38,851 nucleotides of DNA from Rhodoferax sp. (GTDB lineage: Bacteria; Pseudomonadota; Gammaproteobacteria; Burkholderiales; Burkholderiaceae_C). A program made the translations under genes and the position numbers. Each line of letters starts with the position of its first letter. Position 1 is the first letter of the stretch. Location: positions 1 through 38,851 of the forward strand of contig NZ_JANXMU010000047.1 of NCBI RefSeq assembly GCF_025354435.1. The letters run 5' to 3'. Below are positions 32,386 to 38,851 of the stretch, piece by piece. Under the pieces are notes generated by a model. It did no database searches. It was not told the DNA's origin and saw only the letters and a list, made by a program, of their open reading frames with translations.

Positions 32386-34116
32386 TCAAAGTGGATCGGA
32401 AGGCAAGAGGCTCGGGGGCAGAAATGCATGGCGCGGCACGGGTGGCTCGGCGGGCTGCCAGCCGGGCAGGGCGCGCGCCTTGGTGCCGCCCCCGGTGCGC
32501 AGCATCAGCGCGCCTGCCGGCCGTTTGAGGTCGCCCAGTACCGAGCGGCTGTGGGCCGGGGCAAAGCGGGTGCGCAGGTCTTGCACGCGGGCCCGCAGGC
32601 TGGCACCGTCGTCCATGGTGTCGCCGTAGCGTTGCAGCACCAGAAAAGCGGTGTCGATCAGCCGGGCGTTCAGTGTGGTCTGGCCGGGGATCAGCAGGTT
32701 GTCTACCGCGCCCTGCGGGTTGCCGTGCAGGCTCAGCGACATCGCGCTTTCGGTGATCTGGGTGATGTGGGTGTTGCAGGCGCGGATGCGCTCGGCGTGG
32801 GCGGGGTGGGCTGCGGCCGAGGTGATGAGCAGCTCGCTCAAGGGTCGGGTGGTGCAAAAGCGCATGCCCAGCGTGTCGATCACGGCCTCGATCTTGTCGA
32901 TGAATACCTTGCGCTGCGCCAGCGCACAGGCCAGGGCCAGCAGGTTGGCGGCGGCCTCAAAGTCAAATTCGGGTGCGGTGAGCTGTTCGGCCAGTGCCTT
33001 GACGGCTTCGACTGCCGCAGGGAACTGCTGCTCTTGTACCAGCACCAGTGCACTAATGGTGGCCGCGTGGCGCTCTGTGCGCAGGGTGTCGGTGCTGCGG
33101 GCGGCGACGCGTTTGAATTCTTCCTGGCAGCGTAGCAAGGCTTTTTTGTCGCCGGACTCCAGCCGCAAAAACGCCAGCAGCACCAGCGCCTGGCAGTCCA
33201 GCATTTTGGAGTCCAAGCCCATACGCACCGTGCGCTCCAGCAGCAGTTCGGCCTGTTTACGGTCGCCCACGTAGGTCATCAGCAGGCCGAAGTTTTGCGC
33301 CCGGGTGATGGAGTGGGGCGAGAGCTGGGCGGCGTTTTGGTAGGCCTCCAGGGCCAGCGGGTATTTGCCCAGCTCAAACTGGGCCCGGCCTAGCATGTCG
33401 TAGGCATCGGCGTAGTCCGGGTGCTCGACCAGCAGTTTTTCCAGAGCACTGGTGGCTTTGGCGGTCTGGCCGCTTTCCAATAGGGTGCGGGCGATGCCCA
33501 ACTGGGCCCAGAGCATGGGTTTGGTCGCAATCACGGCGTTGAACAAGGTCTGGGCTTGTTCAAACTGGCCGGTGCGCAGCAGCAGGTCGGCCGCCATGCG
33601 TGCCGCATACAGCCAGAACGGGCCTTTGGAGGCAAAGCGCTGCAGGCATAAGCGGGCAGCGTGGTCAAAGTTGCCGCTGTCGATGGCTTCAAAGATCTCG
33701 CGTAGCGACAGCTTGCGGGTGCGGGCCTGGTAGAGCCGTTCGCCCAGGCTGTTGGCGCTGTGCGGCTTGAGCAGATAGCCGTCCAGCGCCGACTCGGCGG
33801 CATCGACCACTTTGGCATAGGTGGCCTCGGCCGTGACCATGATGAAGACAGTGGAAAACGGCAGCAACTGGTTGCGCCGCAGGTCGTCCACCAGGTCTTG
33901 CCCGGAAAACCCCCGGCTTTCAAACGCGTGTTCGCACAGCACTACGTCAAAGCGCTCTTGTTCCAGCAATTTGCGCGCGGTGGTGGTGTTGATGCACTGC
34001 ACCACCTTGCCCACGCCAAACTCCCGCAGCTGTGCCACCAGGATGGAGCGGGAGGTGGCATGGCTGTCGATGACCAGCGCCTGGCTGGTAGAGAGGTCGT
34101 CGGGGCGGGGTTCCAC
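32386..34116 (-). CDS. Pseudo-receiver domain protein with TPR repeats
   Basis: A 576-aa protein. Residues about 11-130 are a CheY-like receiver with D17, S18, T95 (IMVTAEA) and K117 (YLLKPHS), but Glu62 (VVLCEHAF) replaces the phospho-accepting Asp, so it probably cannot be switched by phosphorylation and may mimic the active form. From about 140 to 400 there are TPR-like helical repeats (AKATSALEKLLVEHPDYADA, YDMLGRAQFELGKYPLALEA). The C-terminal 100 residues are Pro-rich and of no known type. GTG start at 34116. It follows a flagellar-rod-like gene by 15 bases, pointing to a motility or surface role. Confidence 0.8.
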   Translation of the reverse strand: MEPRPDDLSTSQALVIDSHATSRSILVAQLREFGVGKVVQCINTTTARKLLEQERFDVVLCEHAFESRGFSGQDLVDDLRRNQLLPFSTVFIMVTAEATYAKVVDAAESALDGYLLKPHSANSLGERLYQARTRKLSLREIFEAIDSGNFDHAARLCLQRFASKGPFWLYAARMAADLLLRTGQFEQAQTLFNAVIATKPMLWAQLGIARTLLESGQTAKATSALEKLLVEHPDYADAYDMLGRAQFELGKYPLALEAYQNAAQLSPHSITRAQNFGLLMTYVGDRKQAELLLERTVRMGLDSKMLDCQALVLLAFLRLESGDKKALLRCQEEFKRVAARSTDTLRTERHAATISALVLVQEQQFPAAVEAVKALAEQLTAPEFDFEAAANLLALACALAQRKVFIDKIEAVIDTLGMRFCTTRPLSELLITSAAAHPAHAERIRACNTHITQITESAMSLSLHGNPQGAVDNLLIPGQTTLNARLIDTAFLVLQRYGDTMDDGASLRARVQDLRTRFAPAHSRSVLGDLKRPAGALMLRTGGGTKARALPGWQPAEPPVPRHAFLPPSLLPSDPL

Positions 34117-34131
34117 GGGTTTTGGGGAGCT

Positions 34132-34440
34132 TCAGGCTTGTGCGTTCAGCAGCGTTCCCAGCATCGCATCGTTGGTTTTGAACACGCTCAGGTTGGCGAG
34201 AAACGCGTTTTTGGCCTGCAACTGGGCGACCACGTCGCCTTCCAGCCCCGGGCTGGGCTGGCTGGACCGCTCTACCTGGGTGCTGACACCGCCGCCAGAT
34301 TGCGTGCTTTGGTCCACCTGCAGGGGGCGAAACCCCTCGGTTTGGCTATTGGCTACGTTGTGGGCCGAGGCTTGCAACCGGGTTTGTGCCGCCTGCAGGC
34401 CAGAGAACGCAATCGCGGAGGTGGAGGAGGTGATGTTCAT
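34132..34440 (-). CDS. Mini flagellar rod/hook-like protein
   Basis: A 102-aa protein with both ends of flagellar axial proteins and almost nothing between. The N-terminus has AIAFSGLQAAQTRLQASAHN then VANSQTEGFRP, like FlgB/C/E/G. The C-terminus has GDVVAQLQAKNAFLANLSVF then KTNDAMLGTLLNAQA, like the coiled C-terminal helix. FlgC itself has about 135 aa. No other flagellar gene is in the window. It could be a stand-alone axial-like protein exported by the flagellar system. ATG 34440 is chosen because the longer frame adds unrelated residues. Confidence 0.75.
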   Translation of the reverse strand: MNITSSTSAIAFSGLQAAQTRLQASAHNVANSQTEGFRPLQVDQSTQSGGGVSTQVERSSQPSPGLEGDVVAQLQAKNAFLANLSVFKTNDAMLGTLLNAQA

Positions 34441-34450
34441 GGGATGCCGA

Positions 34451-34597
34451 TCAGGGCCCGCAGCAGTCCAGCAGGTAGGTGCCTGCAAACCACACCAGCC
34501 CGCCACAAAACAGTACGGCAATCACGCACACGCTCAGCAAACGGCCAAAGCGGGGCTTGATTTCTTGGTATGCAGGGGTGGGGTTCTCGTCGGCCAT
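34451..34597 (-). CDS. Small single-pass membrane protein
   Basis: A 48-aa protein, MADENPTPAYQEIKPRFGRL, then one hydrophobic segment (LLSVCVIAVLFCGGLVWFAG) and the end TYLLDCCGP. The cytoplasmic N-terminus and paired C-terminal Cys are its only notable features. The longer frame from 34639 is less likely. It ends 10 bases before the rod-like gene and is probably co-transcribed. Confidence 0.55.
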   Translation of the reverse strand: MADENPTPAYQEIKPRFGRLLSVCVIAVLFCGGLVWFAGTYLLDCCGP

Positions 34598-34649
34598 GGC
34601 GTTATTTTTCAGAGGTTGCAAAACACTTTTAGTATGCACCCGAACCGAC

Positions 34650-34895
34650 CTAGTTCCACCGCAAGTACAGCCAGCCGCTCAGCGCCGCACCTACCACCCA
34701 CAGCAACCAAGTTTGCGGTACCGCATAGGGGTAGAGCATCAGCGCCACGCCGGTCCAGGTGAGCATGCTGCGCTTGCTGCTGCGCCCCCGCCGGTAGGCC
34801 ACAAAGCCGATGAGGCTGAACAGCACCACGCCCACTAGATACGCTGGGCTGGGTAGCTCCAGGCCGAGGGCCGACAGGCTTTGTAGTTCGTTCAT
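34650..34895 (-). CDS. Small membrane protein, two to three TM segments
   Basis: An 81-aa protein (94 aa if it starts at ATG 34934). Hydrophobic segments are PAYLVGVVLFSLIGFVAY and the closely spaced MLTWTGVALMLYPYAVPQTW and LLWVVGAALSGWLYL, with a basic loop RRGRSSKRS between. I recall Burkholderiales hypothetical proteins with the same PAY-VG and GVALMLYPYAV blocks. Function unknown. It heads the minus-strand run that ends with ureD. Confidence 0.65.
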   Translation of the reverse strand: MNELQSLSALGLELPSPAYLVGVVLFSLIGFVAYRRGRSSKRSMLTWTGVALMLYPYAVPQTWLLWVVGAALSGWLYLRWN

Positions 34896-35036
34896 GGAGA
34901 CGGTGCTTTTGCGAAATTCAAAATCATAGGCCATTGCCCGCAGGCTCTCTGTGGCCTGTTCACAGTTGCGTCACGATCTTTTGCCCCCCTCCACCCAGAA
35001 TCCGCCCATCGATCTCGCAAAGGTCGTAGGCCCGGA

Positions 35037-35094
35037 GCAAAGTACCCAGTTTGCTTCCCGTTGAAAACACACTCTGCCAAAGATCCCCAGCTTG
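35037..35094 (+). repeat. Imperfect direct repeat upstream of Csu operon
   Basis: GCAAAGTACCCAGTTTG (35037-35053) and CCAAAGATCCCCAGCTTG (35077-35094) are about 40 bases apart, 60-120 bases upstream of the first pilin gene. They could be binding sites for a regulator of the pilus operon. No clear -10/-35 pair was recognised here. Confidence 0.3.
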
Positions 35095-35155
35095 TACCAA
35101 GCGCTCTGCGGCAGACGAGGACGAAGACCTCGCCCTACTGGATGGAGAAATGACC

Positions 35156-35734
35156 ATGAAAACTCGTAATCACCTCGCTGTTGCCGCTTTCGCTTTGGGC
35201 TTGGGTATGGCAAGTGTGGGCGCACAGGCTGCTGGTAGCCTGGCCGGTCAGCTCAACGTGCAAATGGTTTTGCAGTCCAGTTGCTACATCACGGGTGCGC
35301 CAGGTGCGGGTGCTACGGGTGTCAATTTTGGCGCGCTGGACTTCGGTGCGCAGCCTGGCACCTTCACCGGAGTGTTGATTGCATCTGCCAGCGGTGGCGC
35401 AGGCGGTGCGGGTGCGACGCAGATTACCTGCTCGCCAGACATTACCGCCATTTCGGTATCGGTCAACGGGGGGAACAACGCAGGCCAGGGTGGCAGTGTG
35501 GGCGCGGGCTCTCGCGCCATGAAGCTGAGCACCTCTTATTTGCCATATGAGGTGTACAGCGATGTTGCGTTGACCACGGCATACCCCGTGAATGTCTCGT
35601 CGCTGGGCGTGGTGCTGCCCGGTACAGGGGCTCCGGTGGCCTTGCCGGTATTTGGCCGCATCAACAAGACGAGTTCTAGCGCCATGACTAGCGGTACCTA
35701 TGTGGATGTGTTGCAAGTAACGCTGACTTGGTAG
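35156..35734 (+). CDS. Csu-type (spore coat U domain) pilin subunit 1
   Basis: Secreted pilin of an archaic chaperone-usher pilus, 192 aa. The signal peptide is HLAVAAFALGLGMASVGAQA. The mature domain is Gly/Ala/Ser-rich with LNVQMVLQSSCYITGAPG, VNFGALDFGAQPG, a second Cys in QITCSPDITAISVSVNGG, and the terminal donor-type strand TYVDVLQVTLTW. The two Cys would form the usual disulfide. GGAG 8 bases before ATG 35156 decides the start over 35150. It begins an operon with a second pilin, chaperone and usher. Confidence 0.9.
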   Translation: MKTRNHLAVAAFALGLGMASVGAQAAGSLAGQLNVQMVLQSSCYITGAPGAGATGVNFGALDFGAQPGTFTGVLIASASGGAGGAGATQITCSPDITAISVSVNGGNNAGQGGSVGAGSRAMKLSTSYLPYEVYSDVALTTAYPVNVSSLGVVLPGTGAPVALPVFGRINKTSSSAMTSGTYVDVLQVTLTW

Positions 35735-35827
35735 CCCATGGCCATTGCCTCCACCCACTTCAGAATGCATAGCATCCGTGGCAAGGTAGGTTGAGTGGTT
35801 TTTGCCATGAACCACAAGGAGTGCCGT

Positions 35828-36355
35828 ATGCGTTGCCTGCTTTTCTTTGCGTTGGCAGGATGGGGTGCGTCAATGGCTTTGGCTGCGACACCCATTCCCA
35901 CCACGGCCAGCTTTGCGGTGAATGCCACGGTCCTGCCCGGTTGCCTGGTGGTAGGTAACACCACCCAGACGGCGGGGGTGGGCTTCGGTATGCTGGACTT
36001 TGGTACCCATTCTGCGGCCGCGTCCGGCACCATGTCGGCATCGCTGACTGCTAGCGGCGGCAGCATGGCCCAGGTGCAGTGCACACCGGGGGCTGCGGTA
36101 ATGGTCACGATGGATGGCGGGCTGCATGTACTGGGTTCCCAGCGCCGGCTGAAGATGGGTGCTAACAGTTACCTGCCCTATGCGCTGTATATCTCCTCCA
36201 GCATGTCCACGCCATTCCAGCCCGGTGTAGGTGTTTCCGTTGATACCAGTGCGGGTGCCATGACGCTGCCGGTCTACGGTGTGGCCACATGGCCCAGTGG
36301 CGGGTTGCCTGGCGGCCAATACAGCGACACGGTGCAGGTGGTTTTTTCTTGGTAA
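35828..36355 (+). CDS. Csu-type pilin subunit 2
   Basis: A 175-aa paralog of the first pilin: signal peptide LLFFALAGWGASMALA, then FAVNATVLPGCLVVGNTTQT, VGFGMLDFGTHSAAA, Cys in AQVQCTPGAAVMVTMDGG, SYLPYALYISSS and the end QYSDTVQVVFSW. Same disulfide and C-terminal strand pattern. AAGGAG 8 bases before ATG 35828 sets the start. It is one of the minor or major subunits; which one cannot be told. Confidence 0.88.
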   Translation: MRCLLFFALAGWGASMALAATPIPTTASFAVNATVLPGCLVVGNTTQTAGVGFGMLDFGTHSAAASGTMSASLTASGGSMAQVQCTPGAAVMVTMDGGLHVLGSQRRLKMGANSYLPYALYISSSMSTPFQPGVGVSVDTSAGAMTLPVYGVATWPSGGLPGGQYSDTVQVVFSW

Positions 36356-36383
36356 ACCGCACAGACTTTATGGAGGCTTGGGT

Positions 36384-37190
36384 ATGTACAACATATTGAG
36401 CACAAAGGGTGGGCGTAGGGCTTGCGCGGTGGCCGGTTTATGTGTCTTGCAGGCTAGCCAGCTTGGACATGCTGCCAGCTCTGTAATGATCTGGCCGGTA
36501 GATCCGATTATTGAAGATGGCCAACAGGCAACTGCCTTGTGGTTGGAGAACCGTGCCAGCGACAACGTTTCGCTGCAGATACGCGTGTTTGGCTGGAGCC
36601 AGTCGGGTACTGCCGAAAACTTCGAAAACCAGGATGAACTCATTGCCAGCCCGCCTTTGGCGGTCATACCGGCAGGCCAGCGCCAACTGATCCGGTTGAT
36701 GCATACGGCACCGGTTCCCGCTGGTAAGGAGCTGGCTTACCGGGTGCTGGTAGATGAGCTGCCAGAAACCGATGTTTCCAATGGTCCGCCACCCGACGGC
36801 AGCCTTGGTGGCGGTGCCATGGGCGTGAAATTGCAAATTCGTTATTCGATTCCGCTGTTTGTCAACGGTAAAGGCGTGTGGACCAAGCCCCGCGCGGACA
36901 AACCCCGTGATCCGGCAACTGCTGCGCAGCCCGCGCTGACCTGGCGAGCGGTGCGCGAAGGTAATGCGCAGTACCTGGTGGTTCGCAACAGCGGTCCGGC
37001 CCATGCGCGCATAGTGGCTGTGCAGTGGGTGGGGCCAGGGCCGCCGGTGGTGATAAATCCTGGCCTGCTAGGTTACGTGCTTGCCAATTCTGAAATGCGT
37101 TGGTTGCTGTCTGCGCCACCGCCACCAGGCTATGCACCAGAAGCCAAGGTCAACGGTGGCGAGGCACCGATGCAACTGCCATCCCGCTAA
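36384..37190 (+). CDS. Fimbrial chaperone (CsuC-like)
   Basis: Periplasmic chaperone of 268 aa that donates a strand to pilin subunits and delivers them to the usher. After the signal peptide (CAVAGLCVLQASQLGHA) come ASSVMIWPVDPIIEDGQQAT, ALWLENRASDNVSLQIRVFG and IPAGQRQLIRLM, with YRVLVDELP and the hydrophobic strand IRYSIPLFV. These are hallmarks of the PapD-like fold in the archaic family. A GGAGG site precedes ATG 36384. The usher ATG follows the stop with no gap. Confidence 0.9.
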   Translation: MYNILSTKGGRRACAVAGLCVLQASQLGHAASSVMIWPVDPIIEDGQQATALWLENRASDNVSLQIRVFGWSQSGTAENFENQDELIASPPLAVIPAGQRQLIRLMHTAPVPAGKELAYRVLVDELPETDVSNGPPPDGSLGGGAMGVKLQIRYSIPLFVNGKGVWTKPRADKPRDPATAAQPALTWRAVREGNAQYLVVRNSGPAHARIVAVQWVGPGPPVVINPGLLGYVLANSEMRWLLSAPPPPGYAPEAKVNGGEAPMQLPSR

Positions 37191-38750
37191 ATGCGCGTGT
37201 TCAATCGCCATCCATCCAGCTCCGCTGGATTTGTATGGCGCCGTTTTTGGAGCAAGGTTGGTGTGGGTGCCGTGCCGGTGTGGCTGGCGATGGCGGTGCC
37301 AAGCACCTATGGCCAGCCGCTCCCGCCTGCACCAAGCCGTATCGCACCGGTACAGATCACCTTGTTTTTGGAGCTGGTAGTCAATGAGCGTGCCAGTGGC
37401 CAGGTGGTGCCGGTGGTGGTGCGCGATGGTCACTATTTTGTCCGAGCTGCCGTGTTGCAATCTTTGAATGTCCGAACCGAAGCGAGCCCTGGTGCGCTGG
37501 TGGCCGCGGACCAGATCCTTGGTGTTGCCCTGCAGTACGACAGCATAGGACAGCGTCTGAAACTTACGGTGCCCACCGACTGGTTGCCTTCGCAGGAGCT
37601 GGGGAGCACGGCCATCAACTCTTTTTCTGCCCAGAGCAGCACAGGCGGACTGCTTAACTACGATCTTTACGCCAGTAATCCTGAGCGCAGCGCTACCCAG
37701 GCATCCTTGCTGAGTGAACAGCGGGTGTTCAGTAGGTGGGGCACCTTGTCCAATACGGGGGTGTACCGCTACGGCGCGCAGACAACGGGCAAAGGCTATA
37801 TGCGCTACGACACCCGCTGGACTTATTCAGATACCGAGCGTATCCGCACCTACACCGCCGGGGATTTGATTGCTGCCCCTCTGTCTTGGGGCAGTGCCGT
37901 GCGGATGGGAGGGTTTCAGATAGCGCGCAACTTTGCCATACGGCCTGACCTGGTGACGTATCCGCTGCCGCAGTTTTTGGGTCAGGCGGCTGTGCCCTCG
38001 GCGGTGGACCTGTTTATCAATGGCTACAAGGCAGGCAGCGAAACCGTGCAGCCAGGGCCGTTCACGCTCAACGCCATTCCGTATATCAACGGGGCAGGAG
38101 AAGCATCTGTAGTCACGACCGATGCATTGGGGCGACAGGTGGTGACGACGGTGCCGTTTTATGTGGCCAATACGCTGCTGAAAAAAGGCATCAACGACTA
38201 CAGCCTGGCGGTGGGGTCATTGCGGCGTGCTTACGGTATCCAGAGTTTTGCCTATGGCCCCGCCGTAGCCAGTGGTGCTTACCGGGTGGGCTTGAGTGAC
38301 ACCTTCACACTGGAAAGTCGGGCCGAAATGGCCTCTTCGTTGGTGGTGTTGGGGATTGGTGGGGTGCAGGCACTGGGGACTTGGGGCGTGCTCAATAGTG
38401 CCTGGAGCCAGAGCCAGGTGCGCGGCCAATCAGGCCGGCAGGTGAATCTGGGCTACCAGTACAACGGACGTCTTCTGGGTTTTGGTGTGCAGCACACTGT
38501 ACGCAGCCAGGGCTATGCCGATTTGAGCCATTACGACACGGCTAATCTGGCTCTGAATCGGCGCAGTACTCAGCTGAGCAGCAGCTTCTCGTTGGGGCAG
38601 GCGGGGGCGCTGTCTGCAGGGTATTTCAGTGTCGAAGATGCCGACCGGCAGCGAACTCGCCTGCTGAGCTTGTCGTACAGCAAACCCTTGCCGGGCAATG
38701 CATTTTTGGCGGTTAAGGCAACGCTGAATAAGTCCCGACCTGGCGCGTGA
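37191..38750 (+). pseudogene. Truncated outer-membrane usher (CsuD-like)
   Basis: Usher barrel that assembles and exports the pilus. The frame has 519 codons where the family has about 800. The N-terminal domain (ITLFLELVVNERASGQVVPV), the first barrel strands and the plug with VDLFINGYKAGSETVQPGPF, then TLNAIPYINGAGEASVVTTD, are present. It ends abruptly at LNKSRPGA, and about 40 bases later an IS5-type transposase starts. The rest of the barrel and the C-terminal plug-swap domains are missing, so the pilus is presumably not assembled unless the 3' part resumes beyond the element. Confidence 0.85.
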
Positions 38751-38851
38751 CTTGCATTGGTATTGTCATCCCTCACAAGGCGACAAAGATGAAGCAACAC
38801 ACCCTGGCCCTGGCCGCCGACCAAGAAGCGGGATTCGCCCAGCACCGCAAA
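38740..38851 (+). mobile_element. Insertion sequence, IS5-like, left end
   Basis: The usher homology stops near 38740 and a transposase start follows at 38789, the usual distance from an IS5-type left end. The terminal inverted repeat cannot be fixed because the right end is outside the window; it is probably within 38725-38760. Confidence 0.6.
38789..38851 (+). CDS. IS5-family transposase, N-terminal fragment
   Basis: Twenty-one codons to the window edge, MKQHTLALAADQEAGFAQHR then K. This matches the start of IS5-group DDE transposases as I remember them (MKQ-TLA...-F..-RK followed by TRR). AAGG nine bases upstream serves as ribosome-binding site. No catalytic residue lies within the visible part. 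Confidence 0.55.
   Translation, partial: MKQHTLALAADQEAGFAQHRK

Noticed and set aside
35005-35050. Possible c-di-GMP-I (GEMM) riboswitch upstream of the pilus operon
   Set aside because: CTCGCAAAGGTCGTAGG recalls the conserved CGCAAAGCC segment, but the partner GGGCAAACC part and the second stem with its tetraloop receptor are not present.
1-38851. CRISPR array, tRNA, rRNA or phage module
   Set aside because: No regularly spaced identical repeats, no tRNA-like CCA/T-loop pattern and no rRNA-like or phage structural genes were recognised. The scattered repeats are dispersed singles, not an array.

Overview
The window reads as chromosomal DNA of a high-GC betaproteobacterium, most likely a member of the Comamonadaceae (Burkholderiales, Rhodoferax-like). 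This rests on gene content (urtABCDE, a heme-uptake operon, AlaC, Burkholderiales-type hypothetical genes) and on two families of short intergenic repeats that I associate with that family. The taxonomic call is inference from recall; no search was run. No rRNA, tRNA or CRISPR array was seen.

Layout. (1) 1-4575, iron and peroxide: bfr (-), a DEDDh exonuclease (+), an exported OB-like protein (+), and ahpC-ahpF (-). (2) 4557-10533, heme uptake: a Fur-box candidate, a TonB-dependent receptor interrupted by an in-frame TAA, an unknown 108-residue protein, hmuS, hmuT, hmuU and a truncated hmuV. From hmuS on, every start overlaps the previous stop as ATGA. (3) 10417-13168, lipid-type genes: a truncated PAP2 phosphatase joined tail-to-tail to hmuV at a 29-bp palindrome, a patatin-like protein lacking both catalytic residues, and an SDR interrupted by an in-frame TAG. 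(4) 13197-13867: an orphan HipB-like antitoxin, a 24-residue hipA stub and an AT-rich fragment. (5) 13868-18439: a gamma-glutamyltranspeptidase-like enzyme with a SnoaL-like partner, a DUF2520/Rossmann protein, a small Cys-containing protein, an exported protein and a YceI protein. (6) 18506-25765: an aldonolactone-oxidase-like flavoprotein, then the urea ABC transporter urtABCDE with a good sigma-54 promoter candidate in front of urtB. (7) 25888-34934, signalling and miscellaneous: a degenerate EAL-HDOD protein, a DMT exporter, two small proteins sharing a C-terminal motif, alaC, a cyclase-PilZ protein, and a minus-strand run of two small membrane proteins, a mini flagellar-rod-like protein, a REC-TPR protein and a displaced ureD. 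(8) 35156-38851: an archaic (Csu-type) chaperone-usher pilus locus whose usher is cut short next to the 5' end of an IS5-type transposase.

How the genes fit together. Bfr, AhpCF and the heme operon form an iron/oxidative-stress block with Fur-box candidates at both ends. The heme pathway looks non-functional because both its outer-membrane receptor and its ATPase are broken. UrtABCDE would import urea for urease, but only ureD of the urease genes is present, on the opposite strand and 6 kb away.

The strongest overall signal is the density of lesions in 39 kb: two Gln-to-stop candidates, one palindromic rearrangement damaging two genes, one toxin stub and one IS-truncated usher. Alongside it are about eight copies of a small palindromic repeat, one of them translated inside hmuU. 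Sequencing or assembly error must be excluded for the stop codons and the palindromic junction before they are taken as biology.
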